Shown here: positions 1 through 7,501 of the stretch, one piece after another
How positions within the stretch are numbered: the stretch's first letter is position 1
Layout: every line of letters begins with the position of its first letter
NCBI GenBank assembly: GCA_017412265.1
Contig: JAFPYK010000286.1
Coordinates: 1-10,676 of the forward strand
Direction: 5' to 3'
DNA: 10,676 nt
Source: Lachnospiraceae bacterium
Lineage (GTDB): Bacteria; Bacillota; Clostridia; Lachnospirales; Lachnospiraceae
Notes under the pieces: generated by a model
The model's input: only the letters and a program-made list of their open reading frames with translations
Database searches by the model: none
Told to the model about the DNA's origin: nothing
Position numbers and translations under genes: made by a program

Positions 1-75
1 CATCCCCACCCCCTGAACCAAATTCGAATTGCCAGCAAGCTGTCATTCGAATTATGTTTCAGGGGTTAGGGGGTG
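1..75. repeat. Long nested inverted repeat, possible terminator or small palindromic element
   Basis: The two ends of this stretch pair over most of their length. Bases 10-17 (CCCCTGAA) pair with 58-65, bases 1-7 pair with 69-75 with G-T pairs and a small interruption, and 21-29 pair with 45-53 through two copies of the self-complementary octamer ATTCGAAT (22-29 and 45-52). The tip is CAGC (33-36) facing GCTG (39-42). It begins 2 bases beyond the stop codon of the minus-strand topoisomerase gene, so it could end that transcript. No T-run is visible on that strand before the window edge, so a classic rho-independent terminator is not shown. The length and nested palindromes also fit a small repetitive element. 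The left arm may continue outside the window. Confidence 0.6.
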
Positions 76-77
76 CT

Positions 78-2012
78 TTATATATCTACGTTTGCATACT
101 TCGCTTCTTCGACGATGAAGCTGCGGCGGGGGGCCACCTCGCTGCCCATGAGGACCGTGGTGATCTCGTCGGCTTCCACCGTGTCGGAGATGGTGACCTG
201 CGCCAGGGTCCGCTGCTCGGGATCCAGGGTGGTCTCCCAGAGCTGCTCCGCGTCCATCTCGCCCAGGCCCTTGTAGCGCTGGACGCTCAGGATCTTCACG
301 CCTTCCTCGGCCCGGAACTGCTCGAGCGCGAAATCGTTGAAGAGGTAGCGGTGCTCGCGTTTCTTCTTGCCCTTCACCGTGGTCTCGTACTCGGCGCGGT
401 ACAGCGGGGGAAGCCCGCGGTAGACCTTGCCTTCCTTGATCAGCTCCGGCATGAACCGGTAGAAGAAGGTCAGCAGGAGCGTGCTGATATGAGCTCCGTC
501 GACGTCCGCATCGGTCAGGATGATGATCTTGTTGTAGCGGAGCTTTTTGATGTCGAAATCGTCTCCGATGCCGCAGCCGAAGGAGGCGATCATGGTCTTG
601 ATCTCGTTGTTGGTGAGGATGCGGTCCAGGGTGGCCTTCTCGACGTTGAGGATCTTGCCTCGCAGGGGGAGGACCGCCTGGGTGCGCCGGTTTCTCGCGG
701 TCTTCACGGTGCCGCCGGCGGAGTCGCCCTCGACGATGTAGACCTCGCATTCCTCGGGCTTCTTCGAGGTGCAGGAGGCAAGCTTCGACCGGGTGTCGAC
801 GTCATTTAACTGCTTCAGGACGGAGTTGCGGGCCTTGTCGGCGGCGCTTCTCGCGCTGTAGGAGCGCATGCAGTTATCCAGGATGGTCTTCAGGATGGTG
901 ACATTCTTGTCGAAATAGAGCGTCGCCTTCTGGGTGAAGACGTCCTCGACCGCGAGCTTCGCGTCGGTGTTGCCGAGCTTCGTCTTGGTCTGGCCTTCGA
1001 ACTGCGGGTCCGGGTGCTTGATGGAAATGATGGCCACCAGGCCGTTGCGGATGTCCTTGCCGTCGAAATTGTCCATCTTCTCCTTCAGGACGCCGAGCTC
1101 CCTGGCGTACTGGTTCATGATCCTGGTCAGGCCGCTCTTGAAGCCGGTGACGAGCGTTCCGCCGTCCACCACGTTGATGCGGTTGCAGTAGGAGTTGATC
1201 TGCTCGTTGAAATTGTTCGTGTACTGGAAGGCGACCTCGACCTCGATGTCGCCGCTCGTTCCCTCGACGTAGATCGGGTCGGGGTGCAGGGGCTCCATAT
1301 CCCTGGTGAGGTAGCGGACGAAGCTTAAGATGCCTTCTTCCTCGCAGTATTCCTTCTTCTCGCCGGTGATCTCATCGGTGAAGAGGAGCTTGAGGCCTTT
1401 GTTCAAGAAGGCGACCTCCTTCAGCTTCTTCTTGATGGTATCGGCCTTGAACTCGACGGTCTCGAAGATGGATTTGTCCGGGTAGAAGGTGACCTTCGTG
1501 CCGGTCTCGGACTTCTTGCAGGTGCCGACGACCGGGAGCAGGCCGCTCTTGTCCAGCTTGGTGACGGGCTTGCCGCCGTTCTTGTATTCGTCGCGGTAGA
1601 TGTTGCCGCCCCGCTTTACTTCCACGATCATGGAAGAAGAGAGGGCGTTGACCACGGAGGCGCCGACGCCGTGCAGGCCGCCGGAAACCTTGTAGACCGT
1701 GTTGTCGAACTTGCCGCCGGCGTGCAGGATGGTATAGACCACGCGCACGGTCGGGATCTTCTGGGTCGGGTGGATGTCCACCGGGACGCCCCGGCCGTTG
1801 TCGGTGATGGTGATGCCGCCGTCCTTCTGTAAAATAATCTGAATCTCGCTGCAGTAGCCTGCGAGATGCTCATCGATGCCATTATCTAAAATCTCCCAGA
1901 TCAGGTGGTGAAGGCCACGCTTTCCGGTGCTTCCGATGTACATGCCCGGCCGCTTGCGGACGGCTTCGAGGCCCTCCAGCACAACGATCTGACTGCCGCT
2001 GTAACCTGCCAT
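78..2012 (-). CDS. gyrB/parE: Type IIA DNA topoisomerase B subunit (GyrB/ParE family)
   Basis: This is the ATPase and TOPRIM subunit of a type IIA topoisomerase. It works in a heterotetramer with a GyrA/ParC partner to pass one DNA duplex through another using ATP. The 644-residue length is normal for Gram-positive GyrB/ParE. The GHKL ATPase region shows EGLEAVRKRPGMYIG (13-27), the expected catalytic Glu40 and Mg-binding Asn44, DNGRG (71-75) and GGLHGVGASVVNALS (111-125). QTKTKLGN marks the transducer region. The TOPRIM domain has EGDSAGG (428-434) and TDADVDG (500-506), which supply the metal ligands Glu428, Asp501 and Asp503. QRYKGLGEMDAEQLWETTLDP follows near the C-terminus. The start is fixed by AAAGGAGAA ending 5 bases before ATG. 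QTKTKLGN and the ending KYANVDI lean towards GyrB, but dnaA, dnaN and recF are not beside it and no A subunit is visible. It could be the second B subunit (topoisomerase IV) found in many clostridia, so gyrase versus topoisomerase IV stays open. Confidence 0.95.
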   Translation of the reverse strand: MAGYSGSQIVVLEGLEAVRKRPGMYIGSTGKRGLHHLIWEILDNGIDEHLAGYCSEIQIILQKDGGITITDNGRGVPVDIHPTQKIPTVRVVYTILHAGGKFDNTVYKVSGGLHGVGASVVNALSSSMIVEVKRGGNIYRDEYKNGGKPVTKLDKSGLLPVVGTCKKSETGTKVTFYPDKSIFETVEFKADTIKKKLKEVAFLNKGLKLLFTDEITGEKKEYCEEEGILSFVRYLTRDMEPLHPDPIYVEGTSGDIEVEVAFQYTNNFNEQINSYCNRINVVDGGTLVTGFKSGLTRIMNQYARELGVLKEKMDNFDGKDIRNGLVAIISIKHPDPQFEGQTKTKLGNTDAKLAVEDVFTQKATLYFDKNVTILKTILDNCMRSYSARSAADKARNSVLKQLNDVDTRSKLASCTSKKPEECEVYIVEGDSAGGTVKTARNRRTQAVLPLRGKILNVEKATLDRILTNNEIKTMIASFGCGIGDDFDIKKLRYNKIIILTDADVDGAHISTLLLTFFYRFMPELIKEGKVYRGLPPLYRAEYETTVKGKKKREHRYLFNDFALEQFRAEEGVKILSVQRYKGLGEMDAEQLWETTLDPEQRTLAQVTISDTVEADEITTVLMGSEVAPRRSFIVEEAKYANVDI

Positions 2013-2068
2013 GTAGCTTCTCCTTTCATCGGTTGATTGATCGCAGTATTAGTCAACATACATCGTTT

Positions 2069-2098
2069 ATTATACCATATCTTGTGGTGAAGGTGCAA
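2069..2098 (-). promoter_or_regulatory. Predicted promoter of the topoisomerase B gene
   Basis: Read on the minus strand, TTGCAC (plus 2093-2098) is followed by an 18-base spacer and a perfect TATAAT (plus 2069-2074). A TGG directly before the -10 makes it an extended -10. The expected transcript start is about 50 bases upstream of the ATG. The -35 overlaps the left arm of an inverted repeat, GCAAGG (2095-2100) and CCTTGC (2118-2123), which could be a regulatory site. Confidence 0.7.
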
Positions 2099-2152
2099 GG
2101 GATTCTTCCTTCTTTTTCCTTGCGGGACGGGGCTTGCGGACTTTCAAATATC

Positions 2153-2181
2153 TTGCGCACCGGAGGAAAATGTTTTATACT
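2153..2181 (+). promoter_or_regulatory. Predicted promoter of lysA (and probably nadE)
   Basis: TTGCGC (2153-2158), a 17-base spacer and TATACT (2176-2181) form a plausible sigma-A promoter facing lysA. It places the transcript start near 2188, leaving a leader of about 30 bases. That is far too short for a lysine riboswitch. It also excludes the in-frame upstream start codons at 2134 and 2170, which would lie before the transcript begins. CTTGCG occurs three times nearby (2119, 2133 and 2152), the last overlapping the -35. Confidence 0.55.
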
Positions 2182-2220
2182 TTTTTCAGATTGGTGCTGT
2201 ATTCACACGGGGGATTTGAG

Positions 2221-3495
2221 ATGGAGAAGAAGAGTATCCTGACCAGGGAACAGATCGAGGAGATTACGAAGACATATCCGACACCGTTCTATATCTATGA
2301 CGAGGCAGGCATCCGCGCGAACGCGAGGAGGCTTCGGGAGGCATTTGCCTGGGACCCGGGGTTTAAAGAGTTCTTCGCGGTGAAGGCGACGCCGAATCCT
2401 TTCCTGCTGAAGATCCTGCGGGAGGAGGGCTGCGGCACGGACTGTTCGTCCATGACGGAGCTGATGCTTTCGGAGGCGCTGGGCTTCGGCGAGGGGGAGA
2501 TCATGTTCTCGTCCAATGACACGCCGCCGGAGGAGTTTGTGAAGGCGAGACAGGTCCATGCGATCATCAACCTGGACGACCTGACGCACGTGGAGTGCCT
2601 GGCGGAGACGGCGGGCGTTCCGGAGATGGTTTGCTGCCGGTTCAACCCGGGCGGGGATTTTTCAATCTCCAACAGTATCATGGATCACCCGGGAGACGCG
2701 AAGTACGGGATGACGAGAGAGCAGATGAAGGAGGCATTTCTCAAGCTGTCTGCCCTGGGCGCGAAGCGCTTCGGCATCCATTCGTTCCTCGCGAGCAACA
2801 CGGTGACAAATGAGTATTATCCCACGCTTGCAAGGCTGCTCTTCGAGCTTGCCGCGGAGCTTGCGGAGGAGACCGGGGTGAAGATTGCATTTATCAATCT
2901 CTCCGGCGGGGTCGGCATCCCTTACCGGCCGGAGCAGGAGGGCAATGATATCGCGGTCATCGGCGAGGGCGTGCGCAGGGCGTACGAGGAGGTCCTGGTG
3001 CCCGCGGGCATGGGTGACGTGGCCATCTATACGGAGCTTGGGCGTTTTATGCTGGCGCCTTACGGACAGCTGGTGACCAGGGCGATCCATGAGAAGCACA
3101 TCTACAAGGAGTACATCGGTGTGGATGCCTGTGCGGTCAACCTGATGCGCCCGGCCATGTACGGGGCTTATCACCACATCACGGTTCCTGGCAAGGAGGG
3201 GCTGCCCTGCGACCACGTCTATGACGTGACCGGGTCGCTCTGCGAGAACAATGACAAGTTCGCGATCGACCGGGCGCTCCCGGAGATTGCGATGGGAGAT
3301 TACATCGTGATCCATGACGCGGGTGCTCACGGCTACGCGATGGGCTACAATTACAACGGGAAATTAAAATGCGCGGAGCTCCTGCTCAGGGAGGACGGGA
3401 GCGTGCAGATGATCCGGCGGGCGGAGACGCCGAGGGATTATTTCGCGACCTTTGACTTCTGCGACATTTTGAAAGATATGAACTACGAGGGCTGA
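2221..3495 (+). CDS. lysA: Diaminopimelate decarboxylase (fold-type III PLP enzyme)
   Basis: This enzyme decarboxylates meso-diaminopimelate to L-lysine, the last step of lysine synthesis, in the cytosol. The 424-residue protein has the usual alanine-racemase-like barrel followed by a beta domain. FFAVKATPNP (51-60) holds the PLP lysine, Lys55. GSLCENND near 338-345 holds Cys341, expected to face the active site from the partner subunit of the dimer. DAGAHGYAMGYNYNG near the C-terminus matches the conserved tyrosine-containing tail motif. It differs from textbook LysA in reading HSFLASN where H-x-GS is usual, and ELGR where EPGR is usual. It therefore belongs to a divergent COG0019 branch, and a related substrate such as carboxynorspermidine cannot be fully excluded. 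The start at 2221 follows GGGGGA at 2209-2214 and is where family similarity begins (YPTPFYIYDE). nadE follows after 27 bases, so the two are probably co-transcribed. Confidence 0.85.
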   Translation: MEKKSILTREQIEEITKTYPTPFYIYDEAGIRANARRLREAFAWDPGFKEFFAVKATPNPFLLKILREEGCGTDCSSMTELMLSEALGFGEGEIMFSSNDTPPEEFVKARQVHAIINLDDLTHVECLAETAGVPEMVCCRFNPGGDFSISNSIMDHPGDAKYGMTREQMKEAFLKLSALGAKRFGIHSFLASNTVTNEYYPTLARLLFELAAELAEETGVKIAFINLSGGVGIPYRPEQEGNDIAVIGEGVRRAYEEVLVPAGMGDVAIYTELGRFMLAPYGQLVTRAIHEKHIYKEYIGVDACAVNLMRPAMYGAYHHITVPGKEGLPCDHVYDVTGSLCENNDKFAIDRALPEIAMGDYIVIHDAGAHGYAMGYNYNGKLKCAELLLREDGSVQMIRRAETPRDYFATFDFCDILKDMNYEG

Positions 3496-3522
3496 CGGTG
3501 AGCCGGCCGGGAAGGATGAAAG

Positions 3523-5433
3523 ATGAAGAATGGATTTTTAAAAGTCAGTACGGTTACGCCGGATCTCAGAGTGGCAGATACGGTCTATAACACCGAACAG
3601 ATCATCGCCTGCATGAAGGGGTGCGCGGCGCTGGGGAGCAAGCTTGCGGTATTCCCGGAGCTTTCTCTGACCGGGTACACCTGCGGGGATCTCTTCCTGC
3701 AGCAGCCGCTCCTTGCGGGAGCTCTCGACGGGCTGCAGGCGGTGTGCGAGGCTTCGGAGGAGCTGGATCTCCTGACGGTCGTCGGCCTGCCGGTGGCGGT
3801 GGGGAGCGAGCTCTATAACTGCGCGGCCTTCGTCAAGGACGGGACGGTCCTCGGCCTGGTGCCGAAGTCCTGCATCCCGAATTACGCGGAATTCTACGAG
3901 GCGAGACATTTCTCGCCGGGCCCGGAGCGGGCACAGTTCATCGAGGTCTGCGGGCAGGACGTGCCGTTCGGTACCAACCTGTTATTCTCCTGCATGGATA
4001 TGCCGGAGTTTACGGTTGCGGCGGAGATCTGTGAGGATGTGTGGACGGTGGCGCCTCCGTCCTGCAGGCACGCGAGAGCGGGCGCGACGGTGATCGTCAA
4101 TCCTTCCGCGAGCGATGAGCTCACCAGCAAGCGCGAGTACCGCAGAGAGCTGATCAAGGGACAGTCCGCGCGGCTGGTCTGCGGCTATCTGTACTGCGAC
4201 GCGGGAGAAGGAGAGTCCACCACGGATCTGGTATTCGCGGGGCATGATATGATCGCGGAGAACGGGACGATGCTCGTAGAAAATAACACCAGGAAGAACG
4301 GCATCTATACGACAGAGCTCGACCTGGACAAGATCTGCTCGGAGAGACGCCGGATGACGACGTTCACGGCGATCGATACCAATGATTATCTGACCGTGAG
4401 ATTTTCTACAGCTGTAGAAGACACGGTGCTCACACGAAAGATTGATTCTTCACCTTTCGTACCGGATGAGGATGCGCTTCGCGAGGAGAGATGCGAGGAG
4501 ATCATCAGCATCCAGGCCCTGGGCCTGAAGAAGCGCCTGAGCCATATCCATGCGACGACGGCTGTCGTAGGCATCTCCGGCGGACTGGATTCCACGCTGG
4601 CGCTCCTGATTGCGGCGCGCGCATTTGACATGCTTGGCCTGCCGCGCGAGGGCATCATCGGCATTACGATGCCTTGCTTCGGCACGACGGACCGGACCTA
4701 CAACAACGCGATCTCTCTGATGAAGGCCCTGCACATCACCGTGCGGGAGATCCCGATCCGGGAGGCGGTCACGGTGCACCTGAAGGACATCGGTCATTCG
4801 CTCGACGATCACAACGTGACCTACGAGAATGCGCAGGCCAGAGAGAGGACGCAGGTGCTCATGGACGTGGCCAACGATGTGAACGGTCTCGTGGTCGGTA
4901 CGGGAGACCTCTCGGAGCTGGCGCTCGGCTGGGCGACCTACAACGGCGACCATATGTCGATGTACGGTGTGAACGGCTCGATCCCGAAGACGCTGGTGCG
5001 CTACCTGGTGCGGTATTTCGCGGATGAGACGCAGGATGAGGTGCTTCGCGGGACGCTTCTTGACGTCCTGGATACGCCGGTGAGCCCGGAGCTTCTGCCG
5101 GCCGAGGGAGGCAAGATCTCGCAGAAGACCGAGGACATCGTGGGACCTTACGAGCTGCATGACTTTTTCCTCTATCACATGATGCGCTTCGGCTATCTGC
5201 CGTCCAAGATCTACCGGATGGCGGTGTACGCATTTGACGGGAGATATGACGGGGAGACGATCCTGAAGTGGCTTCGGACCTTCTACCGCCGGTTCTTCTC
5301 GCAGCAGTTCAAGCGGTCCTGCCTGCCGGACGGCCCGAAGGTCGGAAGCGTGGCACTGTCTCCGCGCGGTGACCTGCGGATGCCGAGTGACGCCTGCGCG
5401 GCACTGTGGCAGAGCGATCTGGACAGATTATAA
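3523..5433 (+). CDS. nadE: Glutamine-dependent NAD+ synthetase
   Basis: This enzyme catalyses the last step of NAD+ synthesis: it adenylates nicotinic acid adenine dinucleotide with ATP and amidates it with ammonia released from glutamine. At 636 residues it is the long two-domain type. The N-terminal nitrilase-like glutaminase domain (about 1-280) shows the catalytic triad: Glu46 in FPELSLTGY, Lys115 in VPKS and Cys170 in EICEDVW. The C-terminal synthetase domain has the ATP pyrophosphatase loop SGGLDST (352-358), then GTGDLSELALGW and YNGDHMSMYGVN. The ending, SCLPDGPKVGS followed by LSPRGDLRMPSDA, is typical of this class. The ATG follows GGGAAGGA (3509-3516) at good spacing. It carries its own glutaminase, so it needs no separate amidotransferase. 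It lies 27 bases after lysA and probably shares its promoter. The pairing with lysA has no obvious biochemical link. Confidence 0.96.
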   Translation: MKNGFLKVSTVTPDLRVADTVYNTEQIIACMKGCAALGSKLAVFPELSLTGYTCGDLFLQQPLLAGALDGLQAVCEASEELDLLTVVGLPVAVGSELYNCAAFVKDGTVLGLVPKSCIPNYAEFYEARHFSPGPERAQFIEVCGQDVPFGTNLLFSCMDMPEFTVAAEICEDVWTVAPPSCRHARAGATVIVNPSASDELTSKREYRRELIKGQSARLVCGYLYCDAGEGESTTDLVFAGHDMIAENGTMLVENNTRKNGIYTTELDLDKICSERRRMTTFTAIDTNDYLTVRFSTAVEDTVLTRKIDSSPFVPDEDALREERCEEIISIQALGLKKRLSHIHATTAVVGISGGLDSTLALLIAARAFDMLGLPREGIIGITMPCFGTTDRTYNNAISLMKALHITVREIPIREAVTVHLKDIGHSLDDHNVTYENAQARERTQVLMDVANDVNGLVVGTGDLSELALGWATYNGDHMSMYGVNGSIPKTLVRYLVRYFADETQDEVLRGTLLDVLDTPVSPELLPAEGGKISQKTEDIVGPYELHDFFLYHMMRFGYLPSKIYRMAVYAFDGRYDGETILKWLRTFYRRFFSQQFKRSCLPDGPKVGSVALSPRGDLRMPSDACAALWQSDLDRL

Positions 5434-5441
5434 AATCATGT

Positions 5442-5471
5442 CTTGCAGTGTTCACACGCAAGTGATAAAAT
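5442..5471 (+). promoter_or_regulatory. Predicted degV promoter overlapping a small stem-loop
   Basis: TTGCAG (5443-5448), a 17-base spacer and TAAAAT (5466-5471), preceded by TGA as an extended -10, make a good sigma-A promoter for degV. The -35 and spacer coincide with an inverted repeat: CTTGC, a bulged A, GTG, loop TTCA, CAC and GCAAG (5442-5462). It could be an operator or a hairpin at the end of the nadE transcript. It has no T-run, so it is not a standard terminator and read-through from nadE remains possible. Confidence 0.6.
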
Positions 5472-5506
5472 GAGAACGCTGACTACAATTTTGGGAGAGA
5501 GAAAAG

Positions 5507-6400
5507 ATGTCTTTTGTGATTATTACAGATTCTGCGACGGATATGGCCCCGGAGATCATCAAGGAATTTGATCTTCATGTGATTCCCACCCCGGTGGTGA
5601 TTGACGGGAAGGACTATTTTGACCGGGAGACCATCCAGACGGATGAGTTCTATCAGATCCTTCGCAGCGACCAGCATGAGATCTCGACGTATCATATCAA
5701 CGAGGCGATGTTCTACAGCCATTTTGAGCCTTACGCGAAGCGCGGGGACGAAGTGGTCTATGTGTGTTTTTCCACCGGCATCGCGGGTACATATAACGCG
5801 GCCAACCTGGCGAAGCGTGACCTGCTGGAGAAGTATCCGGACTTCGATCTGACGATCATCGACAGCAAGTGTGCTTCGATGGGATTCGGCCTGGTGGTTT
5901 ATCTGGCCCTGCTGATGCAGAGAAACGGTGCGGATAAGCAGACCGTGATCGATGGGATCGAGTTCCATAAGAATCACATGGAGCATCTGGTGACCGTAGA
6001 GACCCTGCGGTATCTGCTGAAGGGCGGCCGGATCAGCAAGACCTCCGCGATCGCGGGCGGACTGCTGGATATCAAGCCTCTGATCGAGGTCAATGATGAC
6101 GGCGCGCTGGTCGCGTTCGAGAAGGTGCGCGGCAGGAAGCGTTCTCTGGAGCGCCTGATCGATCTGGTGGGAGAGCGCGGCAAGGACTTGGAGAACCAGG
6201 TGATGGCCATCGTGCACGGCGACTGCGAGGAGACGATGCTCGCGGTCAAGAAGGAGCTGGAGGAGAGATATCATCCGAAGGCGATCAAGACGAATATGAT
6301 CGGCTGCGCGATCGGGGCACATACGGGTCCCGGCGTGATCGGTATTATCTTCATGGATGAAGAGAGCCCTTATAAGAAGTGGTATGTGGACAGCCTGTAA
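5507..6400 (+). CDS. DegV-family fatty-acid-binding protein
   Basis: DegV proteins (DUF194/EDD fold) bind a single fatty acid. In Gram-positive bacteria some, known as FakB, present it to the fatty acid kinase FakA for phosphorylation and entry into phospholipid synthesis. The 297-residue length is typical. Family marks are the opening TDSATD (7-12), STGIAGTY (89-96, where SSGLSGTY is common), IIDSKCASMGFG, the YLLKGGRISK segment and GAHTGPGVIGI near the end, which lines the lipid site. The threonine-serine-glutamine element often seen near residue 60 is replaced by STYHIN. GGGAGAG at 5493-5499 sets the start. It stands 73 bases after nadE with a promoter of its own, and a strong terminator follows. 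No fakA-like kinase is visible, so the lipid partner and FakB role are inferred from the family only. Confidence 0.92.
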   Translation: MSFVIITDSATDMAPEIIKEFDLHVIPTPVVIDGKDYFDRETIQTDEFYQILRSDQHEISTYHINEAMFYSHFEPYAKRGDEVVYVCFSTGIAGTYNAANLAKRDLLEKYPDFDLTIIDSKCASMGFGLVVYLALLMQRNGADKQTVIDGIEFHKNHMEHLVTVETLRYLLKGGRISKTSAIAGGLLDIKPLIEVNDDGALVAFEKVRGRKRSLERLIDLVGERGKDLENQVMAIVHGDCEETMLAVKKELEERYHPKAIKTNMIGCAIGAHTGPGVIGIIFMDEESPYKKWYVDSL

Positions 6401-6421
6401 GGCGCTGCAGATGACAGTAAG

Positions 6422-6454
6422 AAGCCCGGAACCGACGACGGTTCCGGGCTTTTT
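6422..6454 (+). terminator. Rho-independent terminator after degV
   Basis: AGCCCGGAACC (6423-6433) pairs perfectly with GGTTCCGGGCT (6440-6450) around the loop GACGAC, followed by five T residues (6450-6454). It lies 22 bases after the degV stop. The same hairpin lies 27 bases after the stop of the minus-strand lysR gene, but on that strand it is followed only by a broken T-run, so termination there would be weaker. Confidence 0.95.
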
Positions 6455-6480
6455 ATCGTTATGTGAGGGAAAACGAAGCT

Positions 6481-7392
6481 TCACAGCGCGGCGAACTCTT
6501 CCTCCGTAAATGCCAGGAAGGTCTTCGTCACCTGCGGCAGCAGGGCGTTTTTGCGCCAGTAGAGACAGACCTCCCGATAGACGTCTGCGTGAGTGGAGAA
6601 CGCGCGGATTTTTCCCTGGAAAACATCCTTCTTCAGCTTGCTGTAGGGCAGGAGGGTGAAGGCGAGGTTGTTCTCTACCATGCTCAGGCAGGTCTCCCAG
6701 CGCTCGGTTTCCAGCAGGATCTGGGGAGAGATGCTCTCCTCGCGAAGCACCTGGTCCTGCAGCTCGCGGGTCATGTGGCCGATCTTCATCAGGGCAAAAG
6801 GCATGCCGTTCAGTTCGCTGCCGTCATAGACCGGAAAGGGTTTGCCGGGGATCTCTCGAAGGCTCTTCGGGCGGAAAAACGGAGGCGCGAGCAGGATGAC
6901 GTCCTCGTGAGAGAGGACCTTCTTGTGGAAGGTGGCTTCGTTCAGCAGCGCAGGCGTGCAGAGGACGTCGGCTTCGCCGGACTGCAGGTATTTGCCCAGT
7001 TCAGGGGCGTGATCCTCGATGATCTGCAGCCGGACTTCGGGGTAGCGGCGGAGGAACTTCGGGATCAGGAAGGACATGATCAGGGAAGAGGTGGCGGAGG
7101 AGCAGCCCACCGAGAGGGGGCCGCGCACCGTTTCGGAGGTCTCCTGGATCTTGCGCAGCATATCTCGTTCGATGCTCAGGATCTCTCTGGCCGCTTCCAC
7201 ATAGCACTCGCCGGCGTAGGTGAGGGAGAGGGGCGTCGTGCTGCGGTCAAAGAGGGGGGTGCCGAGTTCCTCTTCGATCGACAGAATCATTGCAGAGAGG
7301 GAGGGCTGGCTGATGAAGAGCTGTCTTGCGGCGGCGCTGATGTTCCGGGTCTCCGCGACGGTAAGGACGTATTTCAACTGACGGTCGTTCAT
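6481..7392 (-). CDS. LysR-type transcriptional regulator of the divergent catabolic operon
   Basis: This is a 303-residue LysR regulator. The N-terminal winged helix-turn-helix (about 1-60) reads MNDRQLKYVL, then AAARQLFISQPSLS as the recognition helix and LGTPLFDRS as the wing. A linker helix follows, then a periplasmic-binding-protein-like effector domain from about residue 90. An in-frame extension to 7710 is rejected. It would overlap the divergent gene, shows no LysR similarity, and starts upstream of the predicted promoter (-10 at 7431-7436). The chosen ATG has GAAAGG shortly upstream. LysR genes transcribed away from the operon they control usually regulate it, so this one probably activates the AtuA-DUF4387-RraA-transporter operon in response to its substrate or an intermediate. 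It also probably represses its own promoter. The effector cannot be read from the sequence. Confidence 0.93.
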   Translation of the reverse strand: MNDRQLKYVLTVAETRNISAAARQLFISQPSLSAMILSIEEELGTPLFDRSTTPLSLTYAGECYVEAAREILSIERDMLRKIQETSETVRGPLSVGCSSATSSLIMSFLIPKFLRRYPEVRLQIIEDHAPELGKYLQSGEADVLCTPALLNEATFHKKVLSHEDVILLAPPFFRPKSLREIPGKPFPVYDGSELNGMPFALMKIGHMTRELQDQVLREESISPQILLETERWETCLSMVENNLAFTLLPYSKLKKDVFQGKIRAFSTHADVYREVCLYWRKNALLPQVTKTFLAFTEEEFAAL

Positions 7393-7430
7393 TGCATTGC
7401 CTTTCTGTGTGAAGGAAAAGGTTTTTTTGA

Positions 7431-7459
7431 ATTGTACCATAGAAAAATACCTATAACAA
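7431..7459 (-). promoter_or_regulatory. Predicted lysR promoter
   Basis: On the minus strand TTGTTA (plus 7454-7459), a 17-base spacer and TACAAT (plus 7431-7436), with TGG as an extended -10 element, face the LysR gene. The transcript start would fall about 30 bases before the ATG at 7392. The -35 and spacer overlap the operator-like dyad at 7444-7480, as expected for an autoregulated LysR gene. Confidence 0.65.
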
Positions 7460-7480
7460 GAATAAAAATAATAGTATTTT
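7444..7480. promoter_or_regulatory. Candidate LysR operator dyad
   Basis: AAAATACCTAT (7444-7454) and ATAGTATTTT (7471-7480) form a 10-base inverted repeat with one bulged base and a 16-base spacer. A second, nested dyad, ATAG (7439-7442) and CTAT (7451-7454), shares the left arm. The dyad covers the -35 region of lysR and ends just where the -35 of the divergent operon should be. LysR tetramers typically occupy such paired sites. Binding is inferred from position and symmetry. Confidence 0.5.
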
Positions 7481-7501
7481 CTCTTTTGGCTGGGCTGCCT
7501 G

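Noticed and set aside
54..809. Long open frame on the plus strand opposite the topoisomerase gene (251 codons), and similar long frames opposite or inside lysA, nadE, degV and the AtuA gene
   Set aside because: These are shadows of GC-rich genes. Their translations are low in complexity (runs of Arg, Pro, Gly or Asp-Val-Leu) and match no family, whereas the opposite frames encode well-known proteins.
2134..2220. N-terminal extension of lysA from TTG 2134 or ATG 2170
   Set aside because: Both lie upstream of the transcript start predicted from the promoter at 2153-2181, the extension has no family similarity, and ATG 2221 has a well-spaced GGGGGA.
2182..2220. Lysine riboswitch (L box) before lysA
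   Set aside because: The predicted leader is only about 30 bases and shows no long stem structure or anti-terminator.
6422..6454. Strong terminator for the minus-strand LysR gene as well
   Set aside because: The stem is symmetric, but the minus strand shows only a broken T-run after it, so I assign it to degV and treat two-way action as possible but weak.
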